From the NCBI GenBank assembly GCA_040394475.1, contig JBEBSD010000076.1, positions 1 through 30,209 of the forward strand: 30,209 bases of DNA, given 5' to 3'. This document shows, in pieces, positions 22,285 through 30,209 of the stretch. The position numbers and the translations under genes were made by a program. This stretch comes from JBEBSD01 sp040394475. Lineage in GTDB: Bacteria; Bacteroidota; Bacteroidia; Cytophagales; Spirosomataceae. The notes beneath the pieces were generated by a model that had not been told where the DNA came from, searched no databases, and saw only the letters and a list, made by a program, of their open reading frames with translations. Within the stretch, counting starts at the first letter, position 1. Each line of letters starts with the position of its first letter.

Positions 22285-23328
22285 TTAATGTTTTTTGAGG
22301 TGTACTCGCTCGTAATGTTGACGGAGCAAGTCCTCGCCGAAGTCGTTTTCAAGGTCCCTGACGACTGAATGGATGTGGTTTCCTCCGTTTTGGGTATTGT
22401 CGAATTCGATAAGGATGGACGGTCCGTGAATCCGGTAATAATGCCCGAGGCCGGTTCCGAATTCGGCACGGGTGTCACCCATCCAGGCAAAGCGGATCGC
22501 CTCAATTCCTTTGGCCTCCAGTTGCGTCCATTGTTGCTTTTTAAGGGTTACGTGGTAACGGTGAAGGTATACTTCAATCAGCTGCCTGAAAAGGGTCTGC
22601 TGCTCGGGAGTCATGGCTGCCAGCGGAAGTCCTTCCTGCTGTTCGAGCAGGGCTTTCCGGGCATTTCGGGTGAAGATGTCATTCGGTGCATCGGGACGGA
22701 GCACAGCCTGCTGCCGCTGCTGTTCGTCCAGGCTTTCGAGCAGCGCAAAGGCCAGGGCTATTTCTTCTTTCAGGACACGACGTCCCTGCTGGGGGACTGC
22801 TGCCTGCACTTCGGCCGGGTTGCTCCCCATAAATCCGGGTAAAAACGAAATCTGGTTGTCAATCGCAGAAAAGTGAAGGGATAAGTGGTGTCCCTCCATG
22901 CGCCAGCCCCAGGTATCGGTGCCCGGTTCTCCGAAAATCAGAAAAGCATAGTTTTCGGGGTCGCGATAGGTGTCGTTGGCCGGTCGTTTTTCGACGACCC
23001 GCAACACATTTTCGAGATCGATGATCTGGGTGGCTTTCGAGTAGCCGGGCGTGCTCAAAACGGTCTGCAGGAGTTTCAAGGCCTTTTGACGCTGCGGGAC
23101 GCTCAGTTCTTTCAGGGTGATCCCTTTTCGGTTGCGGGGAGTGTAATTCCAATCGAAACGCAGGGGGCTGTCGTAGGGCTGGACGGCCTGCAATCGTTGC
23201 GGTCCGGTGAGGGAAGCCAGAAAGTCGCGGGCTGCAACGGTCATTTGCCGGGACAGAGCGTCCGGTTTCTGTGCCGTCAGTTCCATGCCGTATACCAGCA
23301 TCAGTAATATTCCTGCTATTCGTTTCAT
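22285..23328 (-). CDS. DUF3500 family exported protein
   Basis: A 347-aa protein with a signal peptide (MKRIAGILLMLVYGMELTAQ). The body matches the DUF3500 family: F-G-E-P-G-T-D-T-W-G-W-R-M-E-G-H-H-L-S-L-H-F, then GFMGSNPAEVQ, a RVLKEEIALAFALLESLDEQ helix, EGLPLAAMTPEQQ, and the highly conserved end YYRIHGPSILIEFDNTQNGG-N-H-I-H-S-V-V-R-D-L-E-N-D-F-G-E-D-L-L-R-Q-H-Y. The conserved His/Glu/Asp residues suggest a metal site, but no activity is established for the family that I can name. It is divergent from dgt across a repeat-rich gap. Confidence 0.88.
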   Translation of the reverse strand: MKRIAGILLMLVYGMELTAQKPDALSRQMTVAARDFLASLTGPQRLQAVQPYDSPLRFDWNYTPRNRKGITLKELSVPQRQKALKLLQTVLSTPGYSKATQIIDLENVLRVVEKRPANDTYRDPENYAFLIFGEPGTDTWGWRMEGHHLSLHFSAIDNQISFLPGFMGSNPAEVQAAVPQQGRRVLKEEIALAFALLESLDEQQRQQAVLRPDAPNDIFTRNARKALLEQQEGLPLAAMTPEQQTLFRQLIEVYLHRYHVTLKKQQWTQLEAKGIEAIRFAWMGDTRAEFGTGLGHYYRIHGPSILIEFDNTQNGGNHIHSVVRDLENDFGEDLLRQHYERVHLKKH

Positions 23329-23395
23329 CGTCTCTGAAAAAGAGGATCAGGGTGAAAAACTACTATTATCCGTTGTGATGGGGTTGATTAATTTT

Positions 23396-23435
23396 GGGGG
23401 AATGGGGTTTGGGGAATAGGGAATGGGGTTTGGGG
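23396..23435 (+). repeat. G-run tract with quadruplex pattern
   Basis: Six runs of three to five G (23396-23435) are separated by AAT, TTT or AATA. The 14-mer AATGGGGTTTGGGG occurs twice (23401-23414 and 23422-23435). The spacing meets the usual G-quadruplex pattern. It lies in the divergent gap between the DUF3500 gene and dgt. Confidence 0.8.
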
Positions 23436-23460
23436 AAAGCTATTCCGTGTCCTTGCGCCC
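23433..23460 (+). repeat. 28-bp direct repeat, copy 1
   Basis: GGGAAAGCTATTCCGTGTCC followed by TTGCGCCC. It recurs at 23515-23542 with one mismatch. Four heptamers follow this copy. Confidence 0.85.
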
Positions 23461-23488
23461 GTTGCCCGTTGCCCATTGCCCATTGCCA
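23461..23488 (+). repeat. Heptamer tandem repeat (R-TTGCCC)
   Basis: Four consecutive heptamers, GTTGCCC, GTTGCCC, ATTGCCC and ATTGCCA, directly after the 28-bp repeat. The second 28-bp copy is followed by a single ATTGCCA (23543-23549), so unit number differs between the two copies. The C-rich strand is partly complementary to the G-run tract upstream. Confidence 0.85.
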
Positions 23489-23514
23489 CTTTTACTATTG
23501 GCGAATAAGTATTA

Positions 23515-23542
23515 GGGAAAGCTATTCCGTGTCCTAGCGCCC
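23515..23542 (+). repeat. 28-bp direct repeat, copy 2
   Basis: Same as 23433-23460 apart from TAG in place of TTG before CGCCC. Both copies end in an ATTGCCACTTT tail after their heptamers. Confidence 0.85.
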
Positions 23543-23586
23543 ATTGCCACTTTAGCCGAAAAAACGAAAATACCGTCAGATCCTGT

Positions 23587-23594
23587 TAGTTTTG
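23587..23594 (+). promoter_or_regulatory. Possible -7 element of dgt
   Basis: TAGTTTTG matches TAnnTTTG and lies 20 nt before the dgt start at 23615. No clear TTG is seen about 20 nt upstream, so the call is tentative. Confidence 0.4.
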
Positions 23595-23614
23595 CAGGGA
23601 ACAACGTTTTTTAT

Positions 23615-24958
23615 ATGCAGTGGGAACAATTACTTTCCGCCAAAAGATGGGGGAATGAAAGTAAAGTAGCAAAGGATCCGGAAGAAGCGCGGTCTGAATT
23701 TCAGCGCGATTACGACCGGCTTATTTTTTCTTCTCCGTTTCGGCGGCTTCAGAACAAAACGCAGGTTTTTCCGCTGCCGGGGAGTATTTTTGTCCATAAC
23801 CGGTTGACCCACAGTCTGGAAGTAGCCAGCGTGGGGCGGTCGTTGGGAAGGATCTTCTACAACAACTTTAAACGGGAACAGCCGGATACAGACCGGCGCC
23901 TGCCATTGCTGAGTGAGGCCGGAAATATTGTGGCTGCCGCGTGCCTGGCCCATGACCTGGGCAATCCGGCCTTCGGGCATTCCGGGGAATCGGCGCTGTC
24001 ACATTACTTTACCGACGGAGCGGGCAGGAAGTACGAACAGCAGGTCAATCGCAAGCAATGGGCCGACCTGACCAATTTTGAAGGGAATGCCAATGCTTTT
24101 CGTATTCTGACACATCCCTATGCCGGTAAAGGATACGGCAGTTTTGCGCTTACCTATTCCACCCTGGCGGCAATTGCCAAATATCCCTGTGCTTCGGTGG
24201 CGGGTGGCGATAAGTCGAAGATCTATACCAAAAAGTATGGTTTTTTCGAAGCGGAAGAAAAAGGGTTTCAGAAAATTGCCGCCGAACTCGGACTGGAGCA
24301 GGTGCCGGGAGAGCCGTTAATTTATAAGCGGCATCCCTTGGTTTACCTGGTGGAAGCCGCGGACGATATTTGTTACAATATTATTGATCTGGAAGATGCC
24401 CACCGCTTGAAAATACTGTCATTTGCGGAGGTCGCACAGCTGCTGGCCGCTGTATGCAACGATGATAAACTGCCCGGCCGGTTACGGGAGATTGAAGACG
24501 ACGATGCCAAAATAGCCCTCCTGCGGGCCAAAGCCATTAACCGGCTGATCGGGGAATGTTCGGATGTATTTATGCAGCAACAGGAACAATTGCTGAAAGG
24601 CGATCTCAATGCCGGATTGATCGACGCGCTTCCGGAACCCTATCATTCAGCGATAGCGACCATCAGGAAAATCTCAAAACAGCATATTTACAACCATGCC
24701 ACGGTGGTGCAAATAGAAATCGCGGGGTATAAGGTAATGGGCGGTCTGCTGGAGGAATTTATTCCGGCTTACCTGGAACGGAATTCCGCTTACCACCGAA
24801 AGCTGGTCGAGCTGATTCCGAAGCAGTTTCATACAAAGGAAAGTGATCCGTATACAAGGATCTTGTCTGTGCTTGATTTTGTGTCCGGGATGACGGACCT
24901 GTATGCCGTAGAGTTGTTCCGCAAGATTAAGGGGATTTCCTTCCCGACGCTGGCCTGA
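23615..24958 (+). CDS. dgt: Deoxyguanosinetriphosphate triphosphohydrolase (dGTPase)
   Basis: A 447-aa HD-domain enzyme that hydrolyses dNTPs to nucleoside and triphosphate. The N-terminal R-D-Y-D-R-L-I-F-S-S-P-F-R-R-L-Q-N-K-T-Q-V-F-P motif is diagnostic, followed by the first metal His in N-R-L-T-H-S-L-E-V-A and the HD pair in C-L-A-H-D-L-G-N-P-A-F-G-H-S-G-E. Residues LVEAADDICYNIIDLEDAH supply the later metal Asp. The length fits the long (440-500 aa) dGTPase class. The enzyme may control dNTP pools and can limit phage in some bacteria. It stands alone between the repeat-rich gap and a strong hairpin shared with the convergent rhamnosidase gene. Confidence 0.93.
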   Translation: MQWEQLLSAKRWGNESKVAKDPEEARSEFQRDYDRLIFSSPFRRLQNKTQVFPLPGSIFVHNRLTHSLEVASVGRSLGRIFYNNFKREQPDTDRRLPLLSEAGNIVAAACLAHDLGNPAFGHSGESALSHYFTDGAGRKYEQQVNRKQWADLTNFEGNANAFRILTHPYAGKGYGSFALTYSTLAAIAKYPCASVAGGDKSKIYTKKYGFFEAEEKGFQKIAAELGLEQVPGEPLIYKRHPLVYLVEAADDICYNIIDLEDAHRLKILSFAEVAQLLAAVCNDDKLPGRLREIEDDDAKIALLRAKAINRLIGECSDVFMQQQEQLLKGDLNAGLIDALPEPYHSAIATIRKISKQHIYNHATVVQIEIAGYKVMGGLLEEFIPAYLERNSAYHRKLVELIPKQFHTKESDPYTRILSVLDFVSGMTDLYAVELFRKIKGISFPTLA

Positions 24959-24980
24959 GTGCCGGAAAGGAAATCCCTTT
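24929..24980. terminator. Bidirectional terminator between dgt and the rhamnosidase gene
   Basis: AAGGGGATTTCCTTCC (24929-24944) pairs with GGAAAGGAAATCCCTTT (24964-24980) with one bulge and a loop of 19 nt. The stem spans the dgt stop and the 28-nt gap to the rhamnosidase stop, so it could end both transcripts. No long U-run follows. Confidence 0.55.
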
Positions 24981-24986
24981 CTGAAA

Positions 24987-27839
24987 TTAGGGCGTGACCA
25001 GTACTGTATACCGGCCCGATCCGGTTTCAAATACCCGGTAGCCTTCTTTGGTGCCTTTTTCCGTTAGCCCTGCGATGGCACCCGGCTGTTTTCCGTTGAT
25101 AGTAATACGGGCAGTGGGGCCTGCAGGGACACAGAGTTCTGCGGTGGTGTTGACAGGAATGGTCACTTCCATTTTCAGATGGTCCGGGTAATTGGTCCAG
25201 GAAGATTGCACCAGGCCGTGTAAGGTCCTGTAGGAGGCGTTGAGATAGGTAAGTCCTTTAGGGGCAATTTCCGGACGAATCCTTAGTTTAGAAAAGCCTG
25301 GTTCAAGGTGCTGAATCCCGGCTGCATTCCCGAACATCCACTCACAGACGGCGCCAAATGAGTAATGGCTGAAGGAATTCATACTGGCGTTGTACTTAAA
25401 GCCGTCTTCGAGTGTAAAGCTGTCCCACCGCTCCCAGATGGAGGTGGAACCATTCATTACCTCGAAACCCCAGGAAGGGAATTCCTTGCTCAGGAATAGC
25501 TGATAGGCCATGTCAGAATTTCCGGTTGCGGAAAGAGCGGGTAAAAGAGGTTTGGCCCCCAGGAACCCGGTCGAGAGCTTTCCATTGTTTTCCCGGAGCA
25601 AAGCGGTCAGGTAATTGCCTGCCTTTGCGGTTCCTTCTTCGGAAAGCAGTCCCATATAAATGGCGTTGGCATACGCCGTCTGGGTGTGGCCGGTAAAACC
25701 TAGCTGCCCGTCTACATACCCGCTGCCATTGCCGTACGCGGAAGCCACGCAGTCAAAACGGCCATCGTTCCGGTAGTAATGGGCCAGGGTCGCTGCTTTT
25801 ACCTTTTGGGAGATGCCCTGGTAGTGGGCATGGGCGGTTTCGTTATGAATGGCTTTTGCCATGGTCGCCATCATGTCGGCACAGTAGGCATAGAGGAAAG
25901 AGGCCAGTAAGTCGGGAGAGGTCTTTTTGCCGAACGACAGCCAGTCGCCAAATCCTCCTTTAGGAGAGATGTCATCAAAGGCGGTTTCCTTGAACACGTA
26001 GGCGCCGTTGCTTCTTTTTTCGAGAAACTTCATGAATTTCTCCATGTAAGGCCAGCTTTCCCTGATAATCCGGGTATCCCCGTACATCTGGAAGGTTTCG
26101 TAGGGGCATACGATCCCGGCTTCCATCCAGCCGGGGGAAAAGGTATCGGTTTGCCGCAAATCGGGACGCGGGGCATACAGCGGATAGGCGCCGTCCGGCC
26201 ATTGCGAGTCATTCAGGTCGATCATCCATTTGGTGAAGAAGGAAGAAACATCCCGGTTAAACATGGCCGATCGTGCGTAAATATGGGCATCGGCGGTCCA
26301 CCCCATCCGTTCGTCCCGCTGGGGACAGTCGGTCGGGATATCCAGGTAGTTCGCCCGCTGCGTCCAGTCGATATTGCTGTACAACTGGTTGATCATCGGA
26401 CTATCGGTTTCAAAATGGCCTGTTTTCGGAGTATCCGATCCGATGGCCAGTCCGGTCACGGTAGTCAGGTCGGGCTGGGTACGCAGTCCTTTTATTTCTA
26501 CATACTGAAACCCGTGAAACGTAAATTTGGGCTCCCAGGTTTCTCCCTGAGGACTTCCTTTCAGGATATAGGTATCCGTAGCCCGGGCCATCCGGAGGTT
26601 CTCGGTCATCAGGCGTCCGTCGGGATGCAGTTTTTCCCCGAAACGCAATCGGATGGTGTCGCCGGCATTTCCTTTTACCCTGATGCGGACGATCCCCGCG
26701 AAATTTTGTCCCAGGTCAACAATATGGCCGCCATCCGGTCGGGCCGTCACGCTTTTGGCCGGCAGCGTCTCCGTGATTTTCACCGGAGGCCCGGGGTAAA
26801 TAGACATCGCACGGCTTGCCTTATCCGGGAATACCTGGGCAGCCGGCCAATCGCTGTCGTTAAAGCGAACCTTGTTCCAGCCGGGCCATTCTTTGCGGGC
26901 GTCGTAGGTTTCCCCGTTAAGGATATCCGATTCTACCAGGGCGCCGTGGTTGACTTTCCAGTCGCTGCCGGTGAGGAAAGTTTCTTTTCTGCCATCGGGG
27001 TATTCAACTTCAAGTTGCGCTTTCAATACCGGAACTTTGCCATAAAACGCCCTTACTGTGTGGTTGTTGACCAGCAGTGCATAACCCAGGTAGCCTGCGT
27101 ACCAGCCGTAGGAAAGTTGTGAGCCCAGTGCGTTGGGGCCTGACTTCAATTGTGTAGTTACATCGTATGCCTGGTAATGCACCCGCTGATCGTAATCAGT
27201 CCAGCCGGGAGTAAGGAACTCGTTCCCTACTTTGGCGCCATTGATAGAAAACTCGTAAACCCCAAGCGCAGTGACATACAACCTGGCTTTTTTAAAACCG
27301 GGCTTTAACTGAATCTCCTTGCGGAGGTAAGGAGCAGGAGGGAGGTGGTAAACGGGTCCCTTGCCGAGGTGATCGAGGTCGAGGCCAATCCATTCTGCCT
27401 TCCATTCCGATTTGTTAAGAAGGCCCATTTCCCAGCGGGATACCTTGCTCCAGACACCGGGTTGGTCGTTTTTATCCCAACTCCGGACTTTCCAGTAACA
27501 GATTTGCCGGGATGTCAGCGGTTTGCCGGTATAGTCAATATGGCTGGTGGCATTTCCATTGGTTTTTCCGGAGTCCCATAAATCCGCTTTTCCCGGTACT
27601 AATTTTTCGGGAGAAGAGGCTACCAGAATCTGGTAGGCCGCTTGTTTTTGGTTCGGTTCGGTGGAGGTGAGCTCCCAGCTCAGCCGGGGAGAACGGACAT
27701 CGGTAAAAGGATTTTCCTTATATTCCGTTCGCAAATAGGTGGGAGTGACTCCTTTGGCCATTAATTGTGTAAACGAAAGGAAGGCCAAACAGAGTGTACT
27801 AAAAAGATTCTTGCGTTGCATCATCACTAATGGATTCAA
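24987..27839 (-). CDS. GH78 alpha-L-rhamnosidase
   Basis: A 950-aa exported glycoside hydrolase that removes terminal alpha-L-rhamnose from plant or bacterial glycans. After a signal peptide (FSTLCLAFLSFTQLMAKG; starts at 27824 or 27821 are equally possible) come an N-terminal beta domain (LRTEYKENPFTDVRSPRLSW), the N-terminal rhamnosidase domain (LYVTALGVYEFSINGAKVG, TPGWTDYDQRVHYQAYDVT), and the alpha/alpha-barrel catalytic domain near 470-800. Hallmarks are D-C-P-Q-R-D-E-R-M-G-W-T-A-D-A-H and S-T-S-I-W-E-R-W-D-S-F. The last ~120 residues form the C-terminal beta-sandwich. No SusC/SusD pair is adjacent, so it is not in a typical polysaccharide utilisation locus within this window. Confidence 0.93.
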   Translation of the reverse strand: MNPLVMMQRKNLFSTLCLAFLSFTQLMAKGVTPTYLRTEYKENPFTDVRSPRLSWELTSTEPNQKQAAYQILVASSPEKLVPGKADLWDSGKTNGNATSHIDYTGKPLTSRQICYWKVRSWDKNDQPGVWSKVSRWEMGLLNKSEWKAEWIGLDLDHLGKGPVYHLPPAPYLRKEIQLKPGFKKARLYVTALGVYEFSINGAKVGNEFLTPGWTDYDQRVHYQAYDVTTQLKSGPNALGSQLSYGWYAGYLGYALLVNNHTVRAFYGKVPVLKAQLEVEYPDGRKETFLTGSDWKVNHGALVESDILNGETYDARKEWPGWNKVRFNDSDWPAAQVFPDKASRAMSIYPGPPVKITETLPAKSVTARPDGGHIVDLGQNFAGIVRIRVKGNAGDTIRLRFGEKLHPDGRLMTENLRMARATDTYILKGSPQGETWEPKFTFHGFQYVEIKGLRTQPDLTTVTGLAIGSDTPKTGHFETDSPMINQLYSNIDWTQRANYLDIPTDCPQRDERMGWTADAHIYARSAMFNRDVSSFFTKWMIDLNDSQWPDGAYPLYAPRPDLRQTDTFSPGWMEAGIVCPYETFQMYGDTRIIRESWPYMEKFMKFLEKRSNGAYVFKETAFDDISPKGGFGDWLSFGKKTSPDLLASFLYAYCADMMATMAKAIHNETAHAHYQGISQKVKAATLAHYYRNDGRFDCVASAYGNGSGYVDGQLGFTGHTQTAYANAIYMGLLSEEGTAKAGNYLTALLRENNGKLSTGFLGAKPLLPALSATGNSDMAYQLFLSKEFPSWGFEVMNGSTSIWERWDSFTLEDGFKYNASMNSFSHYSFGAVCEWMFGNAAGIQHLEPGFSKLRIRPEIAPKGLTYLNASYRTLHGLVQSSWTNYPDHLKMEVTIPVNTTAELCVPAGPTARITINGKQPGAIAGLTEKGTKEGYRVFETGSGRYTVLVTP

Positions 27840-27960
27840 AAACAGGGATATTTCAATTGATTATGCGGAAAGTAATCATTTTAAAGCCATATTTCTTACC
27901 TGTTGTATCCTGCTTTTGGGAAAACGGATGTAAAAAAGAGGCAATTGCCGGAATAAAATC

Positions 27961-29004
27961 ATGGAAAACGGAGCCATAACGATTTCGCATAAAAAACCGA
28001 TTATCCCGGTCAGTGCAGACCTGCGGAAATACCTGCGAACTTATCAGCGGGAGACACGGCTTCCGGTAGGGTACCGGGAGCTTCTTGACTTCAAGGAATC
28101 GTTTCCGGTCATTGATAAGTTCGGAAAAGATACCCTGTGGGAAAGTCCCTTGTATGCAGACATTGACCTGGAACGCATCCATGCGGGCCTGAAGAAGGCT
28201 TATGCACTTTTGAAAGCGTCCGGCAATCTCCGGATCGTGGAGCATAAATACATTGAGCGGATCGACTACTGTACCTTTGGCAACTCACATCCGTTTCGCG
28301 TCAAGATTGTTAACCGCTTGAATGATATCTACGACTACTTCTACGTGAAGAAGGCCGATTCCTCCCGGATTTACGGGTTGGAGTTGGAGGAAATCCTTTC
28401 GTCCAATCAGGTGAATTATGTCGTGGACGGAGAAACACTGGTGGAAGAGCACATAGCAGGCATCCCGGGGGATGTGTTTGCCAGGAGCCGGTTATACGAG
28501 CCGGATTATAACATGACGCGCGTGGCCAAAGAATTTGTCAAGTTTAATGAACGGTGTATTATTACGCTGCTGGGCGATATGCGTGCCTATAACTTTGTCA
28601 TGCAGATCACCCCGGATTTTGATGACTTTCAGTTCAAGCTGCGGGCGATAGATTTTGACCAGCAGTTTTACGAAGGGAATTACAAAGTTTATTTGCCGCA
28701 GTTCTTCAAGGAGAATTATTCGTATGTAAAGCTTGCAATGGAGTATTTAACCGAAAAGACCGTACAGCAGTACCGGCAGGAAGAACAATCAAGTATCGTT
28801 CACCAGGTTCGCAGTGAGCGGCACCGGCTGGCGGCTTTACGGGATGTTTCCAAAAAGGATTATACGTCTACCCCTGATAAGGTGGAGGAACTTAAGACGG
28901 GATTGGCGGACTATTTTGGAGATCCCCGGTACCTGAACTGCCGGTCCATGGGGGATATTATCGAACTGAATATTAAAAATGTTATCCGGAATGTGAAGTT
29001 GTAG
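27961..29004 (+). CDS. Unknown soluble protein with divergent kinase-like motifs
   Basis: A 347-aa protein without signal peptide or membrane segment. I do not recognise the family. The order of motifs resembles the protein-kinase/aminoglycoside phosphotransferase fold: a lysine-bearing strand (DIYDYFYVKK, Lys130/131), a helix with Glu (YGLELEEIL, 139-147), a hinge-like EEHIAGIPGD (162-171), a catalytic-loop-like G205-D-M-R-A-Y-N211 and a metal-site-like I-D-F-D (230-233). The C-terminal ~110 residues are helical and charged. If the fold is right it would be a small-molecule or protein kinase of unknown substrate. It is divergent from the rhamnosidase gene (about 120 nt) and convergent with the SnoaL-like gene. 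Confidence 0.55.
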   Translation: MENGAITISHKKPIIPVSADLRKYLRTYQRETRLPVGYRELLDFKESFPVIDKFGKDTLWESPLYADIDLERIHAGLKKAYALLKASGNLRIVEHKYIERIDYCTFGNSHPFRVKIVNRLNDIYDYFYVKKADSSRIYGLELEEILSSNQVNYVVDGETLVEEHIAGIPGDVFARSRLYEPDYNMTRVAKEFVKFNERCIITLLGDMRAYNFVMQITPDFDDFQFKLRAIDFDQQFYEGNYKVYLPQFFKENYSYVKLAMEYLTEKTVQQYRQEEQSSIVHQVRSERHRLAALRDVSKKDYTSTPDKVEELKTGLADYFGDPRYLNCRSMGDIIELNIKNVIRNVKL

Positions 29005-29132
29005 CATCCGGCTCCGCAAGGGTAAGCAGCGAGTGCCTGTTTTTTGGATCCAGGGCAACCGGGTACCGTAACCGGGCAGTCTGCCGCAACCTCGCAGCAT
29101 CGCTCCTTTTTGTACAGGCTGAAGTTGTACGG

Positions 29133-29696
29133 CTAAATTTTGTTCTTCCCCCTGCTTTCGTTGGCAATTTTCTGAATTTGCGGCAGTCGCTCGGCAGGGA
29201 TCAGATTTTTATAGTCCCAGAACGCGGATACGCAAACTATTTTCCATTCGTCATTGATTTTTTCCATCACCCTTACCTCTTTGCTATGATGGAAGAAACG
29301 TTCTTTGGCATCGCTGTTGAACTGGTCCCAGGTAAGGTAAACAGCATTGTTCCCGTAAAATTTGAACAGCATGTTTTTCCGTTCTATTTTGGGGTGGCTT
29401 ACATCCGGATTGTCTGAGATATATCTGCCGATCTGCTTGTCAATGTCATCCCACCCTACATTGGAGTCAAAGGTGCCGTCGTTGTTGCTCCAGGCCTGAA
29501 AGGCGTAGTCTGTATGGGCGTAGGTGTTTTTCCACGATTCGTAATCCCTTCTGAAAAAAGCGTTGGATTCGTTTTCGATAGTTTCCAGAATGGCTTTTTT
29601 TTCCGCGTCAAGTTTCGCTTCATCCGGAGTTTTTCCCGAATTATCACAGGCAAAAGCTGAGAATGCCACCAATAAAGTAAGTCCTAAAGTTTTCAT
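29133..29696 (-). CDS. SnoaL/NTF2-like lipoprotein
   Basis: A 187-aa lipoprotein: signal MKTLGLTLLVAFSAFAC, Cys17 at the lipobox. Residues about 30-160 follow the NTF2/SnoaL pattern: an amphipathic helix (KAILETIENESNAFFRRDYE), S-W-K-N-T-Y-A-H-T-D-Y-A-F, then strands with FKFYGNNAVYLTWDQFN and a final KINDEWKIVCVSAFWDY. Such proteins often bind small ligands or carry out isomerase/hydrolase reactions; the ligand here is unknown. It is the last gene before the repeat region at the right edge. Confidence 0.78.
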   Translation of the reverse strand: MKTLGLTLLVAFSAFACDNSGKTPDEAKLDAEKKAILETIENESNAFFRRDYESWKNTYAHTDYAFQAWSNNDGTFDSNVGWDDIDKQIGRYISDNPDVSHPKIERKNMLFKFYGNNAVYLTWDQFNSDAKERFFHHSKEVRVMEKINDEWKIVCVSAFWDYKNLIPAERLPQIQKIANESRGKNKI

Positions 29697-29909
29697 GTCG
29701 CACAGCAGTTAGATTATTTACTGAAATTTATGAATATACTTTTTACGACAGGGGGGGACTGTTTTCAGAAACGATAAAGGAGAAATATAGAGAGTAAGGT
29801 AGTTTATATTTTAGAAAAATACAAGGAAATGTTGTATTAAATTAATCTGATTCTGTAAGAAGCCTGTCGGCTGGCCTTCAATCAGCGATTGCACGGGTAG
29901 GCGGAAAGT
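29697..29909. other. AT-rich intergenic region
   Basis: About 210 bases without a gene. It includes the upstream side of the SnoaL-like gene; a minus-strand TAAATTTC near 29725 is one base off the -7 consensus and may be its promoter. Confidence 0.35.
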
Positions 29910-29989
29910 GAAAAACCAACACGGAGCCGCACAGAGAAAAAAACACGGAGAAAAAACACAGAGAGGGGAAATAAGTACTTTGTGTGGCT
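29910..29989. repeat. 80-bp CACGGAG/CACAGAG repeat, copy 1
   Basis: Starts GAAAAACCAACACGGAGCCG, continues with A-rich spacers and CACAGAG motifs, then GGGAAATAAGTACTTTGTGT and GGCT. The 3' side (29981-30040, TGTGTGGCTCTGTG and CCTCCGTGTTATTTTGGTGGG) is an imperfect inverted copy, so the RNA could fold into a long hairpin. Short translations here are repetitive and not taken as genes. Confidence 0.85.
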
Positions 29990-30076
29990 CTGTGCAGACC
30001 TCAGTGTTCCTCCGTGTTATTTTGGTGGGTTTTCAGCTGTTCAGCGGTAGTATTCGGACGTCGGCTTGCACAAATA

Positions 30077-30156
30077 GAAAAACCAACACGGAGCCGCACA
30101 GAGAAAAAAACACAGAGCAAAAACACAGAGAAGGGAAATAAGTACTTTGTGTGGCT
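30077..30156. repeat. 80-bp CACGGAG/CACAGAG repeat, copy 2
   Basis: Same length and near-identical sequence to 29910-29989, in direct orientation, 87 bp apart; differences are a few bases such as CACAGAGC for CACGGAGA. It runs close to the right edge of the window, so further copies may lie beyond it. Confidence 0.85.
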
Positions 30157-30209
30157 TCTATGTTGAAAAACAAGTCAAGGAGAGGAATTTTCTTTTTTTT
30201 GTTCCAATT

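Noticed and set aside
26151..27122. 323-aa open frame on the plus strand
   Set aside because: It is antisense to the GH78 rhamnosidase gene and shows no recognisable domain.
29908..30166. Short Lys/Thr/Glu-rich open frames at the right edge
   Set aside because: They are translations of the 80-bp repeat and have no protein features.

Overview
The window looks like a chromosome segment of a Bacteroidota bacterium, probably Cytophagales. The basis is the promoter style (TTG, about 20 nt, then TAnnTTTG), the many PKD-domain lipoproteins, TonB-type domains of the Bacteroidota kind, a long (388 aa) NusB, and the run nusB / YtxH / DUF1573 lipoprotein / yajC / YbbR-like / coaE. The genus cannot be told from sequence reading alone. 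No tRNA, rRNA, CRISPR array, transposase or phage integrase was recognised.

Left part (1-16535) is the accessory and most interesting region. It holds a PKD lipoprotein followed by a Ser/Thr protein kinase fused across a membrane segment to a TonB C-terminal domain (167-2732, + strand). A minus-strand set follows: a pesticin/T4-type lysozyme, a soluble HisKA_3 histidine kinase and a NarL/LuxR-type response regulator (5155 down to 2740). A long plus-strand gene train runs from 5577 to 16535: beta-barrel-like protein, two proteins sharing an unnamed domain, an OmpA-family protein, a triple-PKD lipoprotein, two near-duplicate PKD + FGE-sulfatase-fold lipoproteins and a PKD + YD-repeat-like lipoprotein. 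Three promoters in this region carry the same 20-bp palindrome (AATACGTCA-N2-TGACGTATT), each exactly 22 nt before the start of a -7 hexamer-type element. They drive the kinase pair, the response regulator itself and the long gene train. The simplest reading is one autoregulated two-component regulon building an envelope-spanning signalling and adhesion/sensing apparatus; I do not recognise it as a described system.

Middle part (16824-21625) is mostly housekeeping: a Tat-exported TIM-barrel sugar isomerase/epimerase-like protein, then nusB, a YtxH protein, a DUF1573 lipoprotein, yajC (Sec translocon accessory), a YbbR-like protein and coaE (last step of CoA synthesis).

Right part (21622-30209) contains an XRE-like regulator and a DUF3500 protein (minus), a dGTPase-type dNTP triphosphohydrolase (plus), a GH78 alpha-L-rhamnosidase (minus), an unknown protein with kinase-like motifs (plus), a SnoaL/NTF2-like lipoprotein (minus), and two kinds of non-coding repeats: a G-run/heptamer repeat cluster upstream of dgt, and an 80-bp CACGGAG/CACAGAG direct repeat pair at the right edge.

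All calls are from reading motifs and translations by eye; no database search was possible.
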